Numbered from the stretch's first letter, positions 7,760 through 15,119 are shown. The stretch: DNA of 26,721 nt from CAYUYV01 sp964449455 (GCA_964449455.1 CAYUYV010000058.1:1-26721); one strand, 5' to 3'. Notes: generated from the letters alone by a model not told the origin. Translations and numbers: made by a program.

Positions 7760-10135
7760 ATGATGACGTCACGGCTTGCGCCGCTCTTGCTGACTGCCGT
7801 CTGTGGCGCGTCCGCCCTGGTCTGGCTGCCGGCAACCGCCCAGACTGAGACCGCCCAGACTGAGACCGCCCAGACTGAGACCGCCCAGACTGAGACCGCC
7901 CAGGCTGAGACCGGTCAGGCCGCCCAGACGGGTGACGCCCAGCGCCAGGACCAACGCGACGTTGCGCTGGCCACGGAGGACCGCACCGGTATTGAACGGG
8001 TGATTGTCACGGCCCGGCGGCGCGAAGAGTCCGAACAGGATGTGGGCATCGCTCTGACCACGTTTTCAGCCCAGGACATTCTCGACCAGGGCATCCGGAC
8101 CATCAATGCCATCGAAAATTTCACGCCGAGTGTGGAGATCGAGAGCCAGTTCGGCTCCGGCCAGCCGAGCTTCAGCATCCGGGGCGTGGGCTTTCGCGAT
8201 TACGCCACCAACAATTCCTCCACGGTGGGCTTTTACGTTGACGAGGTCGCCTATCCTTTCCCGGTGATGACACAGGGCGTGTTGTTCGATGTGGAGCGGA
8301 TCGAAGTGCTGCGCGGGCCCCAGGGTACGCTTTATGGGCGCAACACCACGGGCGGTGCGATTAAATTGGTCAGTGCGCGGCCCCAGGATGAATTCGCCGC
8401 CGGCCTTGTCCTGGAGGCGGGCCGGTTCGGACGCATCGACTCGGAGGGCTTTGTCACGGGCGGTCTGACCGATCGGGCGCGGGTGCGCCTGTCTGGTCGT
8501 GTCAGCCGGGGCGGCGCGTGGCAAGTCAACCGGGAGACGGGCGAGGAGCTGGGCGAGGCGGACATTTTCGCCCTGCGCGGCCTGTTCGAATTTGATCTGT
8601 CCTCGAATTTCACGGCACTGCTTAATGTCCATGGCTTCCGGGATCAGTCGGACGGGCAGGGGCTCCAGCTTTTCACGGACTCCGCCTTTGGCCCCGTGGC
8701 CCATGACGGCGTGCGCCAGACAAGCTGGGGGTCTTCGGCCGAGTTCGCGGAGCTGGTGGGCTTCAATCAAGACCAGGCGCCCTTCCGGGACAGTGACGGC
8801 ATCGGTGTCAACCTGACCCTGAATGGCCGGATCGGTGATGTGGACATTGTCTATATCGGCGCTTACGAGACCATGGACCGGCGGGAGTTCAATGATTTCG
8901 ATGCCCTGGTTCTGGGCGGTGCCTCGACCTTTTTCGTCTCCGATATTGAGATCCAGTCCCATGAGGTGCGCGCGAGCGGCACTTTGGCGGCGGACCGTCT
9001 TCGCTGGCTGATTGGCGGTTACTACGCGGCGGAGGACTTGGACGAGCTCTATCGGTCTGACTTTGTCGACAGCTTCGGCCCCGGCTTTGCCGTTTCGACC
9101 CCCTACCAGCAGGAAGTCCGAACACTGAGCGCCTTCATCAACTGGGAATATGACCTGACCGACGAATTCCGGCTCATTGGTGGCATCCGTTATGAGGACG
9201 AGCAGCGGGATCTGATCGGCCTTGGCACTTTTGCCACCGGTTTCGGACCCTTCAACTTCGCCAATGGCACCGTGGACGGAACGCTGGAGGACCGGTCGCT
9301 GGATATCACACCGATCACGGGGCGTGTTGCCTTTGAATCGACGCCAACGGATAATCTGTTGATCTATGCGTCCTATAGTCGGGGCATCAAGTCCGGCGGG
9401 TTCACCGCATACAACACGCTCAATCCCCAGGCCATCGATCCTTTCGTGCAGGAAAAGCTGGATGCCTATGAGGTGGGCGTAAAGTCAGAGTGGTTCGAGA
9501 ACACCCTGCGCCTGAATGCTGCCGGCTTCTACTACAGCTACAAGGACCAGCAAGTGCAGTCGGCCATTTTCGATCCCGCGACCAACGCCATTGTCGGCCG
9601 GATCGTCAATGCGCCCGAAAGCGAGATCTATGGCGGCGAATTGGAGATGATGTGGGCGCCTGTGCCCGGGCTCGAGATCTCCCAGGCCCTTGGCTACAAG
9701 ACCGGCCGCTATATCGAGTTCACAGACCTCGATACGGCCGCAACCGGCGCCACGGGCACGCAAGTCACGGTTGACCGCTCCGGTCAGTCCCTTGGTTTCC
9801 CGGAATTCAGCTATACAGGCGCGGTGACCACGCAAGGGGAGGTCTCTGAGTCGGTCTATTGGCGGTTCCGCTTTGATGTGTCCTACAGGGACAATCTGGC
9901 TCTGCCGCTGCTTGGGCCACTTTATGAGGTGGACGGATTTATCCTCGGTAATGCCCAGCTCGCCTTCGGCTCGACGGATGGCCGCTGGGAAATTGCCCTG
10001 TGGGGCCGGAACATCTTCAACACCGAATATGATGAGACGCGGAATTTCTTTATTGCCCCCAATGGTGTCGCCGATGTCGCCGCCACGGGCCTGCCTGCGA
10101 CGGCCGGTGTCCGCCTGACGCTGAATGTGTTCTGA
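7760..10135 (+). CDS. TonB-dependent outer-membrane receptor with TETAQ repeats (second of two)
   Basis: A 791-residue receptor. It begins with a signal peptide (core LAPLLLTAVCGASALVWLPATA), then a short repetitive periplasmic linker of five A-Q-T-E-T units, a TonB-box-like IERVIVTARRR, the plug with SFSIRGVGFRD, FYVDEVAYP and IEVLRGPQGTLYGRNTTGGAI, and a barrel with YSRGIKSGGFTAYN, ending in LTLNVF whose last residue is the Phe typical of outer-membrane barrels. The ligand is unknown. The 46-base spacing behind the aminotransferase suggests the imported solute may be, or contain, an amine handled by that enzyme, which is inference only. The frame is open back to 7616 inside the upstream gene, but the ATG at 7760 (AGGGAG 4 bases before) gives the signal peptide. 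Another ATG follows directly at 7763. Confidence 0.94.
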   Translation: MMTSRLAPLLLTAVCGASALVWLPATAQTETAQTETAQTETAQTETAQAETGQAAQTGDAQRQDQRDVALATEDRTGIERVIVTARRREESEQDVGIALTTFSAQDILDQGIRTINAIENFTPSVEIESQFGSGQPSFSIRGVGFRDYATNNSSTVGFYVDEVAYPFPVMTQGVLFDVERIEVLRGPQGTLYGRNTTGGAIKLVSARPQDEFAAGLVLEAGRFGRIDSEGFVTGGLTDRARVRLSGRVSRGGAWQVNRETGEELGEADIFALRGLFEFDLSSNFTALLNVHGFRDQSDGQGLQLFTDSAFGPVAHDGVRQTSWGSSAEFAELVGFNQDQAPFRDSDGIGVNLTLNGRIGDVDIVYIGAYETMDRREFNDFDALVLGGASTFFVSDIEIQSHEVRASGTLAADRLRWLIGGYYAAEDLDELYRSDFVDSFGPGFAVSTPYQQEVRTLSAFINWEYDLTDEFRLIGGIRYEDEQRDLIGLGTFATGFGPFNFANGTVDGTLEDRSLDITPITGRVAFESTPTDNLLIYASYSRGIKSGGFTAYNTLNPQAIDPFVQEKLDAYEVGVKSEWFENTLRLNAAGFYYSYKDQQVQSAIFDPATNAIVGRIVNAPESEIYGGELEMMWAPVPGLEISQALGYKTGRYIEFTDLDTAATGATGTQVTVDRSGQSLGFPEFSYTGAVTTQGEVSESVYWRFRFDVSYRDNLALPLLGPLYEVDGFILGNAQLAFGSTDGRWEIALWGRNIFNTEYDETRNFFIAPNGVADVAATGLPATAGVRLTLNVF
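7838..7912 (+). repeat. 15-bp coding tandem repeat (TETAQ units) in TonB receptor
   Basis: Unit GCCCAGACTGAGACC, four identical copies (7838-7897) and a fifth with one change (7898-7912). It encodes Ala-Gln-Thr-Glu-Thr units just after the signal peptide. Perfect nucleotide identity of four copies points to recent expansion by slippage. Copy number changes would keep the frame. Confidence 0.9.
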
Positions 10136-10153
10136 TATTGGCAACCTCGCCTT

Positions 10154-10180
10154 CATTGCGAGCGCGGCGAAGCAATCCAG
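10154..10180. repeat. Dispersed REP-like palindromic repeat (CATTGCGAGCG...AAGCAATCCAG type)
   Basis: Between the convergent genes ending at 10135 and 10270. CATTGCGAGCG, then CGGCGAAGCAATCCAG, has ATTGC/GCAAT arms. I recognise this as one half of a palindromic element scattered through many bacterial genomes, whose spurious translation is familiar as IASAAKQS or, reversed, LDCFAALAM. Only one copy is seen in this window. Confidence 0.6.
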
Positions 10181-10269
10181 GCCTTTATGGCCCGGACTGC
10201 TCGGTCTTGGTTTGCTCCGCCACATTTTCAGTGACGGGATTGGAATTCAATGGCGGGATTGGAACCTCG

Positions 10270-11094
10270 TCAGCCCAAGAGCCGGCCGATATCGGAGGAT
10301 CGGACATCCGTCTCGCGGGTGGTTATGCTACCGGTCTCTTTCAGCTCCTCGGCTGCGCGGATGAAGGCGCCATAGGCAATGCGCGCGAGTTGGGCGCCCA
10401 GGCTGACCCGCTTGACCCCGATGGCGGCAAGGTCCGCCGGCGTTGCCGTCATGCCTTTAAAGCCGACAAGCACATTGACGGGTTTGGACACGGACTGGCA
10501 CAGGGTCCGGATCATCTCCAGATCCGTGATGCCCGGCGCGTAAAGCACATCTGCGCCCGCCGCTTCATAGGCCTGAAGACGCGCAATCGTATCGTCCAGA
10601 TCTGTTCCACCCCGGACGAAATTCTCGCAGCGGGCTGTCAGGACAAAGCCGCTTGGCACAGACCGGGCCGCCTCGACGGCCGCCGTGATGCGCTCCACCG
10701 CCAGTGGAATCGGATAGGTCTCGCCGTCATAGACCCCTGAGGCATCCTCAATAGAACAGCCGGCAATGCCGGTCTGCCCGGCCCGGCGCACGGTCTCGGC
10801 CACATCTTCGGGCCGATCGGCGAACCCCTTGCCCATATCGGCCGAGACCGGCAGATCCGTTCCCTCCGCCAACTGACGGCAATGGTCAAGCTTGGTCTCC
10901 AGATCAAGGTCCCCGTCGAGCATCCCATAGGTCCATGCAAGGCCGCCGGAACTCGTGGCCAACGCCTCAAAGCCAAGGCTCTCCAGGATACGAGCACTGC
11001 CCAGGTCCCAGGGATTGGGGATAATGAAAGCGCCGTCCCGCTCATGCAGGGCGCGGAAACGGGCGGTTTTCTCCGTGGCGGTAGCTTTGGTCAT
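10270..11094 (-). CDS. Isocitrate lyase/PEP mutase superfamily protein
   Basis: A 274-residue soluble enzyme of the PEP mutase/isocitrate lyase TIM-barrel superfamily. Visible landmarks: FIIPNPWDLGSARILESLGF near the N-terminus, LPVSADMGKGFAD (the metal-site Asp strand), AGCSIEDASG with the conserved Glu-Asp, and LTARCENFVRGG where isocitrate lyases would carry KKCGH. The KKCGH motif is absent, so it is not a true isocitrate lyase; this subfamily (often annotated oxaloacetate decarboxylase-like or carboxyvinyl-phosphonate mutase-like) acts on unknown 2-oxo or C-P/C-C bond substrates. The ATG at 11094 has GGGAG 7 bases upstream. It is a single gene, convergent with the second TonB receptor and divergent from the FkbM gene. 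Confidence 0.87.
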   Translation of the reverse strand: MTKATATEKTARFRALHERDGAFIIPNPWDLGSARILESLGFEALATSSGGLAWTYGMLDGDLDLETKLDHCRQLAEGTDLPVSADMGKGFADRPEDVAETVRRAGQTGIAGCSIEDASGVYDGETYPIPLAVERITAAVEAARSVPSGFVLTARCENFVRGGTDLDDTIARLQAYEAAGADVLYAPGITDLEMIRTLCQSVSKPVNVLVGFKGMTATPADLAAIGVKRVSLGAQLARIAYGAFIRAAEELKETGSITTRETDVRSSDIGRLLG

Positions 11095-11652
11095 GGCTCT
11101 GCTCCCTTAATGGCGGTGCTGGAAGTCGCGACTGTGGGGCCCGTGCGGGTTGGACCGAAGGCTGGTCTGCACGCCGGCCTGAACCCTGGGTCTCTGGCCT
11201 TCATGGCTTAATGTCATGTCCGTTTGGTTCAGTTGCAATCGTGACTCCCTTGAAATACGGTCGGCGTGGTCATGCGAGGGCGTGCACCGCGTTCGGGCCG
11301 GCAATCAACCGCAAATCTCATCAGCTTTCGAAGATTGTGCATATTGTTCTGCTGATACACTTTGAAACTGTAAGACAAGGCCGCCTTTCTTGCTGATGAG
11401 CGCGGCAATCCTGAATAATTCGCCCCTTGAAGTCTTCCAAAATCTTGTTTCTTCAATTTCCCATTTTGTAATTTGCGGGCACGAAGGGGGTTGCCAGAGT
11501 GTAGCGGTCGCCGGGACGCGCCACTGCACAGTGTGCGGACTGTTGAGGTTGGTGCCCCGCCGCCCGCTGGAAACGGGCCAAGAGGGCGGTTTTGCAGATC
11601 TGAGCGCGCTGAGCCGCCACGGCCGGCGCCCATTTTGGGGATTTCATCGGGA
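11095..11652. other. Long leader/intergenic region before the FkbM gene
   Basis: About 560 bases without a sure gene. The stretch at roughly 11310-11480 is clearly richer in A and T than the surroundings, as expected of a promoter region. Downstream is a hairpin with a T-run (11560-11593). A plus-strand frame beginning with ATG at 11396 runs to a TGA at 11654-11656 that overlaps the FkbM start as ATGA, but it lacks a good ribosome site and resembles no family I know. Confidence 0.5.
11560..11593 (+). terminator. Terminator-like hairpin in the FkbM leader, possible attenuator
   Basis: CCGCCC (11560-11565) pairs with GGGCGG (11584-11589), followed by TTTT (11590-11593). A competing hairpin GCCCG (11562-11566)/CGGGC (11574-11578) uses the same left arm, so the two cannot form together. 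It lies 60 bases before the start codon at 11653. Confidence 0.3.
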
Positions 11653-12486
11653 ATGAGCGATTTGAAGAACAGGCTGATGCGTTTCACCCGTGGGCTGCAG
11701 ACTCGCGTGCCGGCGCTTTTGGAGGCCAAATTCGCCCTGCAATACACATGGCGGGGCATGATGCGTCGGCCCTTCATGGCAGAATTCCGGCTTCTGGAGC
11801 AGTTTGATCTGGCTTCGGGCGAACAGATTCTCGATATCGGCGCCAATCGCGGCCAGAGCATTCAGGCGATCCGCATGTTTGAGGCCACTGCGCCGGTGAT
11901 CGCGTTCGAGGCCAATCCGGTGCTTGCCGACCGGCTCAAAGGGCGCTTTCAGAAGGACCGCCACCTCACGGTCGAGGCGTTCGGTCTGGGCACCGAGGAA
12001 ACCCGTGGCACGCTCTATCTGCCCTATTACCGGCAATGGATGTTTGACGGCCTCGCGTCCTTCGACCGGGAAGCGGCTGTTTCCTGGCTGAACGAGAAGC
12101 GCATGCCAGGCTTCCGCAAGGAGCTGATGACGGTCAAAGAAGTCGAAAGCACCATCCGGCGTCTCGATGACCTTGAGCTGTCGCCGGGTTTCATCAAGAT
12201 CGATGTCCAGGGCTTTGAGAATGCCGTGATCATGGGCGGGCAGGAGACCATCACCCGCCATCGCCCGGCGTTCCTCATCGAATATGAGCCGGGGCAGGAA
12301 TTCCCATTCCTGACGAGCCTCGGCTACGGCACCTATTTTTACGACAAGGGCCGGCTCATCGCGACACAGGGCACGCGGCGCACGCCGAACCTTTTCTACA
12401 TCACGCCCGATCGGCTCGATGCTTTGAAGCGTCGCGGCGTCATGGTCAGTGAGGATAACAGCACCCTCGTGACGCCGCGCGCTTGA
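11653..12486 (+). CDS. FkbM family SAM-dependent methyltransferase
   Basis: A 277-residue protein from the ATG at 11653. The Rossmann methyltransferase core begins near residue 55 with ILDIGANRGQSI (SAM-binding motif I, Asp61 to Asn65), then VIAFEANPVLADRL (motif II, ribose-binding acidic residue), and FIKIDVQGFENAVIMGG (Asp184) which is the FkbM signature, followed by PAFLIEYEP. FkbM proteins O-methylate sugars, lipids or polyketides; here the acceptor is unknown, and no glycan cluster is adjacent. The upstream frame is open to 11473, but the added 60 residues are Arg/Pro-rich and overlap the leader hairpin, so the inner start is preferred even though its ribosome site (CGGGA) is weak. It converges with the regulator gene, 15 bases away. 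Confidence 0.88.
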   Translation: MSDLKNRLMRFTRGLQTRVPALLEAKFALQYTWRGMMRRPFMAEFRLLEQFDLASGEQILDIGANRGQSIQAIRMFEATAPVIAFEANPVLADRLKGRFQKDRHLTVEAFGLGTEETRGTLYLPYYRQWMFDGLASFDREAAVSWLNEKRMPGFRKELMTVKEVESTIRRLDDLELSPGFIKIDVQGFENAVIMGGQETITRHRPAFLIEYEPGQEFPFLTSLGYGTYFYDKGRLIATQGTRRTPNLFYITPDRLDALKRRGVMVSEDNSTLVTPRA

Positions 12487-12501
12487 TCCGTACCCGCTGC
12501 A

Positions 12502-12828
12502 TCAGGGGTCCTTGAGGACCCGGGTGCATGCCAGCAGCGCCTCGATATGATCCACATAGGACACGAGGGCATTTCGGCCGTCCTCAGTGAGGGCGCAGGC
12601 CGTGTTGGGGCGTCGCCCCACAAAGGTCTTGGTCAGGGTGATGTAGCCCGCTTCCTCCAGCTTACGCAGGTGTACGGAGAGATTGCCGTCGGTCACGGAG
12701 ACGGCATTCTTAAGGGCCGCGAAATCCGCCTCGTCCACGGAAGCCAGGAACGCCATGATGGCCAGGCGGACCCGGCCATGGATGACGTCATCGATCTGCT
12801 TGTGGTCGAAGGGCGTGCTCATGGTCAC
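12502..12828 (-). CDS. Winged-helix transcriptional regulator (HTH_34 type)
   Basis: A 108-residue DNA-binding protein. HGRVRLAIMAFLA begins the helical part, FAALKNAVSVTDGNLSVHLRKLEEAGYITLTKTF is the helix-turn-helix with recognition helix and the wing, and GRRPNTACALTEDGRNALVSYVDHIEALL completes the domain. This matches the small ArsR/MarR-like winged-helix family PF13601, which often regulates neighbouring membrane-protein genes. No metal-binding Cys/His set is seen. It is the last gene of a three-gene minus-strand operon. The GTG at 12828 overlaps the TGA of the gene before it by four bases (GTGA); an ATG at 12822 is an equally good start, two bases after that stop. Both imply translational coupling. 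The likely target is its own operon; see the inverted repeat at 14255. Confidence 0.85.
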   Translation of the reverse strand: MTMSTPFDHKQIDDVIHGRVRLAIMAFLASVDEADFAALKNAVSVTDGNLSVHLRKLEEAGYITLTKTFVGRRPNTACALTEDGRNALVSYVDHIEALLACTRVLKDP

Positions 12829-13673
12829 TCCCTGCCGGATTGCGCCATGGAGAGGCGGCCACGGTCCTTAGAGGCGGGATTCGCCTGATTCTGGGCCTGA
12901 TTCTGGGCTTGGTTCTGGGCCTGACTTTGGGCCTGNNNNNNNNNNNNNNNNNNNNNNNNNNNNNNNNNNNNNNNNNNNNNNNNNNNNNNNNNNNNNNNNN
13001 NNNNNNNNNNNNNNNNNNNNNNNNNNNNNNNNNNNTGGGCCTGACTTTGGGCCTGGTTCTGGGCCATCAGCATCAGGCCCGGGCCGGCGAGCAGGACCAG
13101 CCAAAGGATGGCGCCAGCCAGCAGCATGTCGGGCGTGCCGGCGATGGCGAAGAGACCCGCTCCGGCCGCGAACCATAGCCCGCCGAGGCCCGTAAGCCAG
13201 CCCATCCGCCCCAGATGGCCCGTCACCATGAAGCACAGGCCCATGATCAATGCGCCAACGATCATAGTGACATGCATGGGCACGGCTGCGCTGAAGGCTG
13301 AGCCAAGGGAAAAGATCGTCAGGGCCAGGCCGGCACCGATAAAGATCGTGGAATAAATCCGTGTCACGACGGTCTTGACCTGGGCGCGTCGGTTCTCCCG
13401 CATGCCAAGGGCCATGGAGCCGATCCAGCCGGCGACGCCCATCACCAGATAGGCAACGCCAATCCAGCCATGACCCACGGGCCAGAGGCGCGTCGCGATC
13501 ATGAAATTCGTCAGATAGGTGCCAGCGATGAGCAGACCCCACAAAAGCAGATAGGCGCCCGAGACCACCGCCGTGCGCCGGCCCTGTTCCGCAACGGCCC
13601 GCAGAAATGCAAGATCCTGCTCAAGGCTCGTGGCGGGACCATCGCCAGCAGATGGCATTCTGGAGTGAGGCAT
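12825..13673 (-). CDS. Membrane protein with Gln-rich repeat tail, interrupted by an assembly gap
   Basis: The start is ATG at 13673 (MPHSRMPSAGDGP), four bases after the stop of the DUF2306 gene, with GGAG inside that gene's end. The residues show a hydrophilic N-terminus, then about six transmembrane helices in roughly 190 residues (for example AYLLLWGLLIAGTYLTNFMI, GVAYLVMGVAGWIGSMALGM, IFIGAGLALTIFSLGSAF, MHVTMIVGALIMGLCFMV, GLGGLWFAAGAGLFAI, AILWLVLLAGPGLMLMA), followed by a cytoplasmic-looking tail of QAQN/QAQS repeats containing the 100-N gap, and a final NPASKDRGRL segment. No named family is recognised. The true length is unknown. The frame is the same on both sides of the gap, as expected if a multiple of 12 bases is missing. 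Genetic linkage to a winged-helix regulator suggests it is part of that regulator's circuit. Confidence 0.75.
   Translation of the reverse strand: MPHSRMPSAGDGPATSLEQDLAFLRAVAEQGRRTAVVSGAYLLLWGLLIAGTYLTNFMIATRLWPVGHGWIGVAYLVMGVAGWIGSMALGMRENRRAQVKTVVTRIYSTIFIGAGLALTIFSLGSAFSAAVPMHVTMIVGALIMGLCFMVTGHLGRMGWLTGLGGLWFAAGAGLFAIAGTPDMLLAGAILWLVLLAGPGLMLMAQNQAQSQAXXXXXXXXXXXXXXXXXXXXXXXXXXXXXXXXXXQAQSQAQNQAQNQAQNQANPASKDRGRLSMAQSGRE
12885..13064. repeat. 12-bp tandem repeat array encoding QAQN/QAQS, contains a gap
   Basis: Units CTGATTCTGGGC, CTGATTCTGGGC, TTGGTTCTGGGC and CTGACTTTGGGC before the gap, then CTGACTTTGGGC and CTGGTTCTGGGC after it. Read on the minus strand each unit gives four residues of the Q-A-Q-N/S type. 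The array is long enough to have defeated the assembly, so the real copy number is unknown. Confidence 0.9.
12936..13035. other. Assembly gap (100 N) inside the 12-bp repeat
   Basis: Exactly 100 N, the usual placeholder for a gap of unknown size. The flanks are the same tandem repeat, so the missing sequence is most likely more copies. Confidence 0.97.
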
Positions 13674-13677
13674 GAAG

Positions 13678-14235
13678 TCAGTCTCCACTCGAAGGCTGGG
13701 CGCCCGGCACATCAGCATACCGGCGGGCAAGCCAGGGAACCAGCCAGCGCAGGCTTATCGCAAGAAGGATTGCGCACGCTGCGGTTACCCCCCCAATGAC
13801 GGCAAACAAAATGCCCTTGTCGGCCGGGTTCTCGAAGGTAAAGCGCGTCCCGACCTGAGCGATGCCGGCCCCAAGAAGACCGAAATAGGCCCAGATCATC
13901 AAACGGATATGGAGCTGTAAGTGGCGTTCTTCGCCGGTCCGCGCCGCCATGCGGATGGCATAAAAGCCGGGCAGGAGGGCCGTCAGGCTCAAGACGGCGA
14001 AGGCATGGAACAGGTTTGGACCGCCCGTGAAGTCGTAAAGCGTGAGGGCCGTGATGTTCACAGTCAGCATGGCCAGGACAAAGCCATAGCCTGATAGCCG
14101 GTGAAGGCCCGAACCCTTCCGATTCAAGAATATCAGGGGGCCGAGCACCAAGGCGATGATGGCGGCCACGAAATGAACTCCGCCGACCACCGTGTGCACC
14201 CATGTTCCCCAATCCAGCCAGTCCATCACTGTCAT
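13678..14235 (-). CDS. DUF2306-like membrane protein
   Basis: A 185-residue integral membrane protein from the ATG at 14235 (AGGGG 6 bases upstream), preferred over the upstream in-frame start at 14304 that would lie in the promoter. It has about five transmembrane segments: VHTVVGGVHFVAAIIALVLGP, LSGYGFVLAMLTVNITALTLY, LFHAFAVLSLTALLPGFYAI, LQLHIRLMIWAYFGLLGAGIAQV and ILFAVIGGVTAACAILLAISL. Family-like features are the HRLSGYG stretch after the first hairpin, FHAFAVLSL, and RHLQLHIRLM; the His residues in membrane helices are reminiscent of haem-binding cytochrome-b561-like or DUF2306 proteins. Function unknown. It is the first gene of the operon with the repeat-tail membrane protein and the winged-helix regulator, with 4-base spacing to the next start. 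Confidence 0.72.
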   Translation of the reverse strand: MTVMDWLDWGTWVHTVVGGVHFVAAIIALVLGPLIFLNRKGSGLHRLSGYGFVLAMLTVNITALTLYDFTGGPNLFHAFAVLSLTALLPGFYAIRMAARTGEERHLQLHIRLMIWAYFGLLGAGIAQVGTRFTFENPADKGILFAVIGGVTAACAILLAISLRWLVPWLARRYADVPGAQPSSGD

Positions 14236-14254
14236 GACACGCCCCTGTTGCAAA

Positions 14255-14287
14255 GCCCAATTAGTTTGTTTTTTAAAGTTATTGGGC
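14255..14287. promoter_or_regulatory. Inverted repeat overlapping the DUF2306 operon promoter
   Basis: GCCCAAT (14255-14261) and ATTGGGC (14281-14287) are perfect 7-bp arms with a 19-base AT-rich spacer. One arm touches the -10 element and the other the predicted transcript start. The placement is that of an operator, and the winged-helix protein encoded at the end of the operon is the obvious candidate ligand. Confidence 0.4.
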
Positions 14288-14304
14288 CTCACGCAATGGG
14301 TCAA
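14276..14304 (-). promoter_or_regulatory. Promoter of the DUF2306/membrane protein/regulator operon
   Basis: On the minus strand TTGACC (14304-14299), a 17-base spacer, then TAACTT (14281-14276). The -35 matches five of six; the -10 is weaker, but the region is strongly AT-rich. It gives a leader of about 35 bases to the ATG at 14235. Confidence 0.45.
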
Positions 14305-14353
14305 CGGCCTGGAAGCCGCTGGGCCTGCGCCTTAAGCGCTCACCAGGTCACCT

Positions 14354-15079
14354 TCACCAGTTTTCCTTATAGGGGCGCACGTCGAGTTCATGGGTCCAGG
14401 CCGTGCGATGCTGGGTGTGCATGTGCCAAAAGGCTTCCGCGATGTCGTCCGGATTCAAGGCGCCCTCATGGCCCAGACGATCCAGATATTCGCCAAAGCG
14501 GGACCGCACGATGTCCCCGTCAATGACGCCATCCACAATCACATGGCCAACATGGATGCCCTGGGGCCCATATTCGCGTGCAAGGGACTGGGCAAGCGCG
14601 CGCAACGCCGCTTTGGCGCTGGCGAAATGGGCAAAATTCGCCCGGCCACGCAAGGACCCCGACGCGCCCGTGAAGAGGAGGGACCCGCCGCCATTGGCGA
14701 GCAGGCGTGGCAAGGCCGCTTTGGCTGTATGGAAAGCGCCCAAACAACAGATGCGCCAGAATGTCTCGAAGGTCTCCGCATCCAGACTATCGAAGGGGAT
14801 GATGGCATTGTTGCCGGCATTGTAGAGCACGGCGCCGAGGGGGCCGACGGTCTGCGCATGGGCGAACAAGCCCTCGACCGTATCGGCGTCGCTGACGTCG
14901 GTGGTCCGCGCTTCCGCCGAGCCGGCGGCGTCCCGGATCTCGTCCACGATGAGGTCCAGCTTCTCCTTCGTCCGGCCCGCGACGATGACATGATGACCGC
15001 CCCGGGCAAAACGCCGGGCGAGGCCGGCGCCGAGACCGCGTGAGGCGCCGACACCAATGACGATGGCAACCGAAGACAT
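14354..15079 (-). CDS. SDR family oxidoreductase with Phe in place of catalytic Tyr
   Basis: A 241-residue Rossmann-fold short-chain dehydrogenase. The cofactor motif GVGASRGLG (residues 9-17), DVSD at 61-64, YNAGNN (86-91) and FTGASGSLRG with Ser140 are in place. Where the family has YxxxK, the sequence reads FASAK (Phe152, Lys156), so the general acid Tyr is missing. I recall a sub-branch of SDRs with a similar FASAK and HVVIDG-type ending, so this may be a real subfamily trait and not an error. Catalysis may be altered or lost. NADP preference is possible from the GRTKEK stretch after strand two. The ATG at 15079 has GAGGAG upstream. It lies 40 bases after the MDR reductase in the same direction, so they probably share an operon. 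Confidence 0.87.
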   Translation of the reverse strand: MSSVAIVIGVGASRGLGAGLARRFARGGHHVIVAGRTKEKLDLIVDEIRDAAGSAEARTTDVSDADTVEGLFAHAQTVGPLGAVLYNAGNNAIIPFDSLDAETFETFWRICCLGAFHTAKAALPRLLANGGGSLLFTGASGSLRGRANFAHFASAKAALRALAQSLAREYGPQGIHVGHVIVDGVIDGDIVRSRFGEYLDRLGHEGALNPDDIAEAFWHMHTQHRTAWTHELDVRPYKENW

Positions 15080-15119
15080 GGGCGTTCTCCTCTTGCGTGA
15101 GATGGGCCGCGTAGGGCGC

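Noticed and set aside
10270..11094. Annotation as true isocitrate lyase
   Set aside because: The KKCGH motif is absent and the protein is about half the length of isocitrate lyase.
12885..13064. Possible CRISPR array at the gapped repeats (also 23359-23534)
   Set aside because: The copies are directly adjacent with no spacers, the units are only 12 and 18 bases, and no cas genes are present.
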